A stretch of 5,918 nt of DNA from Bacteroidales bacterium (lineage in GTDB: Bacteria > Bacteroidota > Bacteroidia > Bacteroidales > Muribaculaceae), in contig JAHZGZ010000235.1 of NCBI GenBank assembly GCA_019420545.1, positions 1 through 5,918 of the forward strand, given 5' to 3'. The position numbers were made by a program, and so were the translations under genes. Under the pieces are notes generated by a model. That model saw nothing but the letters and a program-made list of their open reading frames with translations, was not told the origin of the DNA and did no database searches. Every line of letters begins with the position of its first letter. Position 1 is the first letter of the stretch. Shown piece by piece: positions 1 through 5,639 of the stretch.

Positions 1-1181
1 CCTATCCTCTGGAAATCGGCGCACAGCTCGACGGCACAATCCTCTCGAAATGGCGCGGCAAACCGTTAGCAGGAGTGACCGCCAACGTTCTCGCTCCCAA
101 AATGGCCGACGGCGCATCCGCCATAACCGATTCGCTGGGCCGCTTCCACATAACCGGACTCGAATGGCCCGAATCAACATATTTCGTGATTTCAGCCATG
201 AATTCCAAAGGAAAACTCGAGGAAAACATCCACCCCGAGTTCGATACTTTCCCGACAATAGCCTCATTGCGTCAGGAAAACTCGATAAACGAGACTTCAG
301 CGCCCGAACTTAACAACAATTATGTCGACCGACTTAACTCATCGCCTCAGGGAATGCAGATTTCACTCCGGGAGGTAGTGGTAAAAGGCACCCGTAATAA
401 AAAGGAAGGGAACATTCTCGACATGCTTGCCTCCGTCAATATCCGTCCGGGCGAAAACTCCATGATAACCTCTTACGAAGATGCTGTCGCCAACATTCCG
501 GGAGTCAACGTGATAAACGATTGCCTGATGTACCACACACGTCCGGTGGCAATATGGGTCGACGGCAGATATTACGGTAATGCAAGCGACGGAGCACAGC
601 GCATACGCGATGCAATGGGCGCAAACCGATGGACCGTGCCGCAAAAGACAAGCTCTCGGCCATCGCGTACACCGGTCTACAAAGGGTTGGGAGAATATTC
701 CGCTGCCATTGCCGCCTCGGCACTCAGTGAAAACACGGGTACATATACGGATACCGGTCTTCTTACAGATCAGTTGAAACTGATTGATCTGGAAAGCATG
801 TTCCCGTTTCTCGAAAATGAATCGGTGGCATATGTACCACCTCATCTCTCCTTGCTCTTCCCTACCGGTAGCGGAGGCGCCGCAGGAGGTATCCTCAGCA
901 TAACAACCAAAAATCCGGGCAAATTCCAAAACAAGCTGTCGCCGGAGTTCAAAGCAGTAAGTCCGCTCGGATATCAGAAAGCAAAAAAGTTTTATGTGCC
1001 GAAATACACCCCCGAGGGGATGGCTGAGGAACTGACCGGAGCTACGTTGCGCTGGCTCCCCTCGGTCGATCTGTCAAGAGGATTCGAATTGCCGCTCCCT
1101 CCGGGCATGAAAGGCGCCGACGTAGCCGTGACTGTTGAGGGCCTTACACCGCAGGGCGCCATAGTCGAGGCACACAAATAG
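1..1181 (+). CDS. 3' part of MG2-family envelope protein with carboxypeptidase-regulatory and barrel-less TonB plug domains (5' truncated by window)
   Basis: The frame is open from the window edge (first whole codon at 3) to the TAG at 1179-1181, giving 392 visible residues; the real start lies upstream. Visible residues about 8-75 resemble a carboxypeptidase-regulatory-like beta sandwich (GKPLAGV, then TDSLGRFHITGL). A low-complexity polar linker follows. The next part resembles a TonB-receptor plug: ISLREVVVKG, then SYEDAVANIPGVNV, VAIWVDGRYY, and the glycine-rich GSGGAAGGILSITTKNPG. After SPLGYQKAKKFYVPKY there is a short terminal strand region (LRWLPSVDL to VAVTVEGLTPQGAIVEAHK) and then the stop, so no 22-strand barrel follows. 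Bacteroidota carry many proteins of this plan, usually with MG2/Ig-like domains at the N-terminus, often annotated as TonB-receptor plug proteins. Transport is therefore unlikely. An envelope or surface binding role is inferred, and the ligand is unknown. The next gene has the matching N-terminal half of this family. Family assignment is firm; function is not. Confidence 0.85.
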   Translation, partial: YPLEIGAQLDGTILSKWRGKPLAGVTANVLAPKMADGASAITDSLGRFHITGLEWPESTYFVISAMNSKGKLEENIHPEFDTFPTIASLRQENSINETSAPELNNNYVDRLNSSPQGMQISLREVVVKGTRNKKEGNILDMLASVNIRPGENSMITSYEDAVANIPGVNVINDCLMYHTRPVAIWVDGRYYGNASDGAQRIRDAMGANRWTVPQKTSSRPSRTPVYKGLGEYSAAIAASALSENTGTYTDTGLLTDQLKLIDLESMFPFLENESVAYVPPHLSLLFPTGSGGAAGGILSITTKNPGKFQNKLSPEFKAVSPLGYQKAKKFYVPKYTPEGMAEELTGATLRWLPSVDLSRGFELPLPPGMKGADVAVTVEGLTPQGAIVEAHK

Positions 1182-1221
1182 CCACAGTCGCGGCAAGAAC
1201 ACCGTAACTCATACCGACCTC

Positions 1222-1298
1222 CCCGAAATAAATTGAAACAAATATAATAACGCGGTTGAAAACAGCGTATTAATAAATATTACCTAATCACACATAAT
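1222..1298 (+). promoter_or_regulatory. AT-rich leader before the short MG2 gene, possible promoter region
   Basis: The 117 bases between the two MG2-family genes hold no gene. Their last 77 bases are strongly AT-rich compared with the GC-rich flanking genes, and include TTGAAA (1233-1238), a TATAATAA stretch (1243-1250), a second TTGAAA (1256-1261) and a TATTAATAAATATTA run (1269-1283). A clean Bacteroidales promoter (TTTG near -33 with TAnnTTTG near -7) is not visible at proper spacing. I therefore infer only that transcription and translation signals of the downstream gene probably lie here. No hairpin-plus-U-run terminator of the upstream gene is seen. Confidence 0.35.
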
Positions 1299-2519
1299 AT
1301 GAAATTACATTCCCTCAAACATATCATAGCGGCGATGACACTCCCGCTGATGGCTACATCCGCGATGTCGGCAGCCGACAATAATGCAGCATTCGCCCCC
1401 GACAGCGTGGCCGCACGCCTCGACCGCCAGCGCTTCGAATATCCGCAGGAGACGATACACGTTACCACCGATCAGGGCGTGTATCTCGCCGGCGACACCA
1501 TATGGATGCGCCCCTTTGTTGTCGACGCAGCCACCCATCAGCAGGTAGGAGCAAGCCGGTATGTGTATGTCGAGCTTGCCGCTCCCACAGGCGAGGTGGT
1601 AAAGCGAGTGAAGCTGCTCGGTCACGACGGACGTTACAAGGGATACATGCCGCTTGCGCTCGAACTTCCCGAAGGACAATACACCCTTAGCGCCTACACG
1701 ACATTCATGCGCAATCAGGGCCCGGAGTTCTTCTTCCGCAAACCGGTGCGCATACTCAGCCCCTACGCCCTGCGCGAGGGATTTGAGATCAAGAGCCTTG
1801 TCGACAACACCATGACCGTCGACCGCAAAAGCACCGTCAACCCCATGAAGATAAAGGCCGGCGACGACGAACGCATAATCAAGAAAGGGGAACAAACTAT
1901 CGACTTCTCCCTCTCGAAAAACGAGCGCAAGGCCGGAACAATCCTCGTGAGCAACGGCAACTACAGCCGCTACGTGACGCTCGCACCCTCCGACACCACA
2001 CTTGCCGTGACATTCCATCCCGAAGGTGGTTACCTCATACCCGGCGCAGAGTGTAAGGTCGGCGTAAAAGCCATCGGCACCGACGGCCTGGGACGCGACA
2101 TACGCGGCACGCTGCTCGACAGTCGCGGCAATACCGTCGCATCCCTCGAGACCATCCATGCCGGCATGGGTACGGTATCGTTCACACCGCAGGCAGGAGA
2201 AACCTACCGTATGCAGATCGGCGGCCAAGATTACCTGCTCCCCGCGCCCGACGCCCGCGCAGCCGTGATACACGTATCAGGTGCCGACATACCCGGCGCC
2301 GACATCTCAGTGAGCGCCGTGGGCAACGTGCCTGCCGGGGCCATGCTCATGGCCCAGAGCCGCGGCCGGCTGCGCAATCTTGCAGCTATCTCCCCTGCAA
2401 TGCCAGTAAAGATCGCCCGCGATACCCTTGGCGAAGGCGTCAACCAGCTGCTGCTTATCGACGCCTCGGGCAACACCCTCAGCGAACGCCTCGTTTGGAA
2501 CGCTCCCGCCGCCAACTAA
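1299..2519 (+). CDS. Short secreted MG2-domain protein (N-terminal half of the MG2/TonB-plug family)
   Basis: The product has 406 residues. The ATG at 1299 is chosen because it begins a good Sec signal peptide (MKLHSLKH basic region, hydrophobic residues 9-19, cleavage near residues 24-26), so the protein should be exported to the periplasm or beyond. Residues about 49-153 match the macroglobulin-like MG2 pattern: PQETIHVTTDQGVYLAGDTIW, then SRYVYVEL, LPEGQYTLSAYTTFMRN and FFFRKPVRIL. Residues about 240-310 carry the next family signature: FHPEGGYLIPGAE, the KAIGTDGLGRDI stretch, HAGMGTVSF and ETYRMQI. The protein ends at NTLSERLVW plus six residues, roughly where longer relatives continue into further Ig-like domains, a carboxypeptidase-regulatory domain and a plug. 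The adjacent upstream gene has exactly those C-terminal parts, so this looks like a shortened paralogue. It could be a natural short form or a truncated copy; no frameshift is visible. The repeat tract begins 14 bases after the stop. Role in the envelope is unknown. Confidence 0.85.
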   Translation: MKLHSLKHIIAAMTLPLMATSAMSAADNNAAFAPDSVAARLDRQRFEYPQETIHVTTDQGVYLAGDTIWMRPFVVDAATHQQVGASRYVYVELAAPTGEVVKRVKLLGHDGRYKGYMPLALELPEGQYTLSAYTTFMRNQGPEFFFRKPVRILSPYALREGFEIKSLVDNTMTVDRKSTVNPMKIKAGDDERIIKKGEQTIDFSLSKNERKAGTILVSNGNYSRYVTLAPSDTTLAVTFHPEGGYLIPGAECKVGVKAIGTDGLGRDIRGTLLDSRGNTVASLETIHAGMGTVSFTPQAGETYRMQIGGQDYLLPAPDARAAVIHVSGADIPGADISVSAVGNVPAGAMLMAQSRGRLRNLAAISPAMPVKIARDTLGEGVNQLLLIDASGNTLSERLVWNAPAAN

Positions 2520-2532
2520 AGCCAACATTACC

Positions 2533-2699
2533 AATAGAATCAATAGGGCTGTTAGAGTAATAGGACTGTTAGGGTCAATAGGGTCGGTAAGGGCTTTAAG
2601 GTCGTTAGAGCCTTTAAAGTCGTTACCGACCCTATTGACCCTATTGACCCTAACGACCTTAAAGACCTTAAAGACCTTAACGACCCTACCGACCCTATT
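2533..2699. repeat. Palindromic array of degenerate 9-bp repeats (consensus NNTARGGYC)
   Basis: The left half (2533-2621) parses into ten units in + orientation, such as AATAGGGTC (2577-2585), TTTAAGGTC (2595-2603) and GTTAGGGTC (2568-2576), with one 8-base unit at 2551-2558. The right half (about 2619-2699) holds nine units of the same consensus in reverse complement, such as GACCCTATT (2628-2636, 2637-2645, 2691-2699) and GACCTTAAA (2655-2663, 2664-2672). The first two bases alternate among AA, GT, GG and TT while the rest is conserved. The halves give a perfect 21-bp dyad, 2570-2590 with 2623-2643, around a 32-base centre that can partly pair itself (CTTTAA/TTTAAAG). The array lies between two co-directional genes, so it may act as a transcript-end or insulating structure. 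No U-run follows, so a classical terminator is not shown. Confidence 0.9.
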
Positions 2700-2744
2700 G
2701 CTTTAACCCCCTACCAGCCAGTTCACCCGATTAAAAGTTGTTAA

Positions 2745-2882
2745 ATATGGTAGAGGAATGCTAACCTATTGCCATAAAGAGAAGTTATAATATCACCATG
2801 CCGACGCTGCGGATCGATTTTAACATGAGGGATAATCCACACCATATGGCATCGGCCAATGATTATAACTTCTCTACCATAT
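2745..2882 (+). promoter_or_regulatory. Interrupted inverted repeat in the leader of the efflux operon, reaching the start codon
   Basis: A 21-base right arm (2862-2882) is the reverse complement of a left arm split in two: 11 bases at 2745-2755 (ATATGGTAGAG) and 14 bases at 2778-2791 (AGAGAAGTTATAAT). The two left pieces share AGAG, so the left arm reads as the right arm interrupted by 26 bp. The inner arms enclose about 70 bases. GCCGACG (2800-2806) can also pair with CATCGGC (2850-2856) with one G-T wobble, and the odd palindrome GGATAATCC lies at 2830-2838. The first two bases of the channel ATG (2881-2883) are inside the right arm. In RNA the stem could hide the translation start; in DNA it could be an operator or the ends of a small element. 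What is seen is the symmetry; the roles are inferred. Confidence 0.7.
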
Positions 2883-4338
2883 GTATCTATTATCCGGTAA
2901 ACCAAACTCATACCTGCGCTGCAAGGCATTCGCGGCAAGCATTGCGGCGGCGCTGTGCCTGTCAACAGCCTATGCGGCCACATCGGTTGTCGAAAGTGCA
3001 CTGACCGACTCCATCCCGGCACACTGGAGCTACGACGAACATTTCGACCAGACGATCCCTACCGACGACAATTGGTGGAACCGCCTCGGCGATCCGCTGC
3101 TTGATTCACTGATCGCACGCGGTATCGAAAACAACCCCAACGTAATAATCGCCGGAAAGCGCATAGTCATGGCCAAGGAAGCGCTCAACGCCGCCCGCTC
3201 CGGCTACTATCCGACACTGGGATTTAACGGCGGGTGGACGAAGGCCCGCTCGTCGGGCGCAACAGGCCCCGTCGAGATGCCGGCGACTACCGGCGACTAC
3301 TTTTCGCTCGGCATCAACATGAGCTGGGAAATCGATGTATTCGGCAAGATCACGGCCAAAGCCTCACAGCAAAAGGCCCTTTACAACGCCACCCGCGCCG
3401 AGTATGCCGCAACGATGGTGACCCTTTGCGCCAACATCGCCAAGGCCTATGTAACCCTCCGCGTATGGCAGGGCGAATGGGATGTAGCCACCGAGCATAT
3501 CGCCTCTCAGGAAAAGATAGTAAAAATAACCGAGGCTCGCCACGAGGCCGGCCTTGCCTCGATGCTCGACGTGACGCAGGCCCGCATAGTGTTCTACTCC
3601 ACCCAGGCGTCAATGCCTGTGTTGCGTTCGTCGATACGTACCTCCATCAACTCTCTTGCACTGCTGCTCGGCGTATATCCGCGTGATGTGGAAACCATGC
3701 TCGAAACCCATCGTCCGCTACCCGATTACCGGCAGATGGTACCCGTCGGCGTTCCGGCCGAACTGCTGCGCCGGCGCCCCGACATCGTGGAGGCCGAATA
3801 TGAACTCGCATCCTACGCAGCGGCACTCGGTATTGCCAAGCGCGACTTCCTTCCCACCCTATCGCTCAACGGAGCGATAGGCACAAGCGCACACCGCGCA
3901 GGCGACCTCTTCAGCCACGAAAGCCTCACCTACTCGATCGCGCCCACACTTACGTGGACAATCTTCGACGGCATGGCACGCCGCGCAAATGCAGCATCAG
4001 CACGCCAGCAGATGGAGATAGGCATGGAGAGCTACAACAATACCGTGATAACGGCCGTGGAGGAAGTCGACAACGCCATTGCAAGCTATATCGGCACTCT
4101 GCGCAATCTCGACATACTCGATGAAGTTGTCGAGCAGAGCCGCAAATCGCTCGATCTGTCGCTCGACCTCTACAAGCGCGGCCTGTCACCCTTCAACAAC
4201 GTGGTCACGGCGCAGATGAATCTCCTTGAATACCAGAACTCCGTGGTGTCGGCAAGCGGTAAGGCCCTCACCGCACTCATCACCCTTTACGAAGCGCTCG
4301 GCGGCGGTTGGGATGCAGCCGACGAGGGGCTTAAATAG
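2881..4338 (+). CDS. RND efflux outer-membrane channel, TolC/NodT (OEP) family
   Basis: The 485-residue product is the usual length for a NodT-type outer-membrane factor, the trimeric channel that takes substrate from an RND pump to the outside. The ATG at 2881 is the only one that puts a signal peptide at the N-terminus: basic residues K7, R13 and K15, a hydrophobic stretch at 16-28, and AYA cleavage near residue 32. C26 lacks a good lipobox (Leu at -1), so the protein is probably not lipidated, although many NodT relatives are. Two OEP repeats follow. The first has DNWWNRLGDPLLDSLI, the NPNV helix start, SGYYPTLGFNGGW and SWEIDVFGK (148-156). The second has LLRRRPDIVEAE (from residue 295), KRDFLPTLSLNGAIG and TWTIFDG (358-364), then long amphipathic helices with YKRGLSPFNNVVTAQ. 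The gene starts the efflux operon, with the adaptor 80 bases downstream. Substrate cannot be told from sequence. Confidence 0.95.
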   Translation: MYLLSGKPNSYLRCKAFAASIAAALCLSTAYAATSVVESALTDSIPAHWSYDEHFDQTIPTDDNWWNRLGDPLLDSLIARGIENNPNVIIAGKRIVMAKEALNAARSGYYPTLGFNGGWTKARSSGATGPVEMPATTGDYFSLGINMSWEIDVFGKITAKASQQKALYNATRAEYAATMVTLCANIAKAYVTLRVWQGEWDVATEHIASQEKIVKITEARHEAGLASMLDVTQARIVFYSTQASMPVLRSSIRTSINSLALLLGVYPRDVETMLETHRPLPDYRQMVPVGVPAELLRRRPDIVEAEYELASYAAALGIAKRDFLPTLSLNGAIGTSAHRAGDLFSHESLTYSIAPTLTWTIFDGMARRANAASARQQMEIGMESYNNTVITAVEEVDNAIASYIGTLRNLDILDEVVEQSRKSLDLSLDLYKRGLSPFNNVVTAQMNLLEYQNSVVSASGKALTALITLYEALGGGWDAADEGLK

Positions 4339-4364
4339 CAGTCACCCACCTGTACCGGCACACG

Positions 4365-4387
4365 GCGCTTCCTCCGGGAGGAAACGC
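4365..4387 (+). other. Intercistronic hairpin between channel and adaptor genes
   Basis: GCGCTTCCTCC and GGAGGAAACGC form an 11-step dyad with a single C/A mismatch around a one-base centre (4376), so the innermost pairs must open to make a loop. It lies 26 bases after the channel stop and about 31 before the adaptor ATG. No U-run follows, so read-through into the adaptor is expected. It could stabilise or set the ends of processed mRNA. The GGAGGA in its right arm is too far from the ATG to be the adaptor's ribosome site. Confidence 0.5.
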
Positions 4388-4418
4388 ATATCCCCTGACA
4401 CAAAAAACAATACACCAT

Positions 4419-5543
4419 ATGAAACCGACCAACATGCTCGCAATGACATGCGCGGCGCTCGTGGCGCTTACGGCATGCCAGCATAAAAAATCGTCCGCCG
4501 ACACCGACGACGGTATCATGGCCGTCGACGTAGCTACGCCCGTCACCGACTCCGTAATGCTCTACCGTACGTATCCCGGCACGGCAGGCGCCAACGCGAG
4601 CGCCGATATCGTGGCCCGTGTAAACGGCACGCTGCTCACACGCAACTACACCGGAGGCACACTCGTGCAGAAAGGGCAGGTACTCTTCACCATCGAGCCT
4701 ACCCAGTACCGCGACGCCGTAGAACAGAGCCGCGCCACGCTCGCCACGGCAAAGAGCGAATATACCTACGCCTCCAATCAGGCGACGGCAATGAAGAAAG
4801 CACTTGAGAGCGACGCCGTGAGCAAACTCGACGTAATCCAGTCCGAAAGCAACATGGAGCAGGCCGCCGCCGCGATAAAAAATGCGGAAGCACAGCTCAA
4901 TCTCGCCCTCACCAATCTCGGTTACTGCACCGTCAGAGCGCCGTTTACGGGTCATATCACCTCGTCGACAGTCGATCCCGGAGCATATATCTCGGGAGCC
5001 GGATCACCGTTTACCCTGGCGCAGATATATGATGACGCGCAGATTATCGTGATATTCTCCATTTCCGACACGCAGTACCAGCAGATACTCGGGGTAAGGG
5101 GCACGCCGCAGGAGGAGATATACCGCGCCGTGCCGCTGACATTCGACAGCGAACTGGCCCACACCTATACCGGCGACATGATGTACACGTCGCCGACAGT
5201 CGACAAGAGCACCGGCACGATCACTCTGAAATGCCGCGTCAACAACCCCTACGGCGAGATTCGCGACGGAATGTACGTGACCGTACACATGCCGTTCGGA
5301 GCCGATCCCCATGCCATACTCGTGAAAGACAGCTCGATAGGCACCGATCAGCTCGGCAAATATCTCTATGTTGTCAACGACAGCAACCGCATCGTATACA
5401 CACCCATCGAGACCGGCGACCTCTACCGCGACTCGCTCCGCATAGTCACCAAAGGCATCTCCCCGAATAGCCGCTACGTGACCTCGGCCCTGCTCAAGGT
5501 GCGCGACGGCATGGAGGTAAAGCCCGTGGAGACCGCAAAGTAA
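4419..5543 (+). CDS. RND efflux periplasmic adaptor lipoprotein, AcrA/MexA (HlyD-like) family
   Basis: The 374-residue product is a membrane-fusion protein that links the inner-membrane pump to the outer-membrane channel. The ATG at 4419 gives a lipoprotein signal: MKPTNML, a hydrophobic stretch, and the lipobox LTAC with Cys at residue 20, so it should be lipid-anchored in the periplasm. Order of parts: a short beta-barrel strand region (VATPVTDSVMLYRTYPGT), the first half of the lipoyl domain (ADIVARVNGTLL, then GTLVQKGQVLFTIEP, about 63-94), an alpha-helical hairpin rich in Ala/Gln/Glu (about 97-165), the second lipoyl half (YCTVRAPFTGHI, from 169, then VDPGAYIS), and a C-terminal beta-barrel and membrane-proximal part (TVDKSTGTITLKCRVNNP, RDGMYVTVHMPFG, DQLGKYLYVV). 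The length is typical and no break is seen. The gene lies between the channel and pump genes on the same strand, which supports one operon. Confidence 0.95.
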   Translation: MKPTNMLAMTCAALVALTACQHKKSSADTDDGIMAVDVATPVTDSVMLYRTYPGTAGANASADIVARVNGTLLTRNYTGGTLVQKGQVLFTIEPTQYRDAVEQSRATLATAKSEYTYASNQATAMKKALESDAVSKLDVIQSESNMEQAAAAIKNAEAQLNLALTNLGYCTVRAPFTGHITSSTVDPGAYISGAGSPFTLAQIYDDAQIIVIFSISDTQYQQILGVRGTPQEEIYRAVPLTFDSELAHTYTGDMMYTSPTVDKSTGTITLKCRVNNPYGEIRDGMYVTVHMPFGADPHAILVKDSSIGTDQLGKYLYVVNDSNRIVYTPIETGDLYRDSLRIVTKGISPNSRYVTSALLKVRDGMEVKPVETAK

Positions 5544-5577
5544 CCGCTCCGCCCCGAGGAGTTTATACACATATTTA

Positions 5578-5628
5578 AAAAAGTCATGACAACATTTCAC
5601 TATAAAAAGTCATGACGGCTTCACTAAA
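5578..5628 (+). repeat. 26-bp imperfect tandem repeat with GTCATGAC palindromes before the pump gene
   Basis: AAAAAGTCATGAC occurs at 5578-5590 and again at 5604-5616, exactly 26 bases apart. Each copy is followed by a related tail (ACATTTCACTA and GGCTTCACTA), so the whole 26-base unit seems duplicated, with a one-base length difference in the tail. GTCATGAC is a perfect 8-bp palindrome, so the pair could be two binding sites for a dimeric regulator or two pairing elements in the mRNA. The tract fills half of the 96-base gap between adaptor and pump and ends 11 bases before the pump ATG. Regulatory function is inferred. Confidence 0.65.
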
Positions 5629-5639
5629 CCAGGAAAGCA

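Noticed and set aside
363..929. Minus-strand open frame (188 codons) opposite the plug-domain gene
   Set aside because: The + strand frame has clear plug motifs; the antisense translation has none.
1305..2273. Long minus-strand open frame (322 codons) opposite the short MG2 gene
   Set aside because: It is the antisense shadow of a GC-rich gene with clear family motifs; its translation shows no recognisable domain or signal peptide.
2570..2643. Classical rho-independent terminator after the MG2 gene
   Set aside because: The stem is strong but no U-run follows either the inner dyad or the whole array, so it is described only as a repeat and possible transcript-end structure.
2533..2699. CRISPR array
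   Set aside because: The units are 9 bp, degenerate and contiguous, with no spacers, and they change orientation midway.
2428..2706. Plus-strand frame running through the 9-bp array, ending in a Thr-Leu-X repeat
   Set aside because: The three-residue periodicity follows automatically from a 9-bp DNA repeat. The frame begins inside the MG2 gene in another frame and has no start signal of its own.
2720..2880. Bacteroidales-type promoter (TTTG / TAnnTTTG) for the efflux operon
   Set aside because: Only partial matches such as TTG at 2738-2740 were found, and no TAnnTTTG at the expected spacing, so no promoter is annotated.
2798..3004. Small plus-strand frame (68 codons) over the efflux leader, a possible leader peptide
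   Set aside because: It overlaps the channel signal peptide in another frame, and its His/Cys/Arg-rich end looks like a shadow. A short leader peptide cannot be excluded, but nothing supports it.
4287..4955. Minus-strand open frame (222 codons) opposite the adaptor gene
   Set aside because: It overlaps the certain adaptor coding region and the end of the channel gene, and its translation has low-information composition (Gly, Arg, Cys, His rich).
5004..5600. Minus-strand open frame (198 codons) opposite the end of the adaptor gene
   Set aside because: It is a shadow of the adaptor gene and runs into the intergenic tandem repeat; no family motif is seen.
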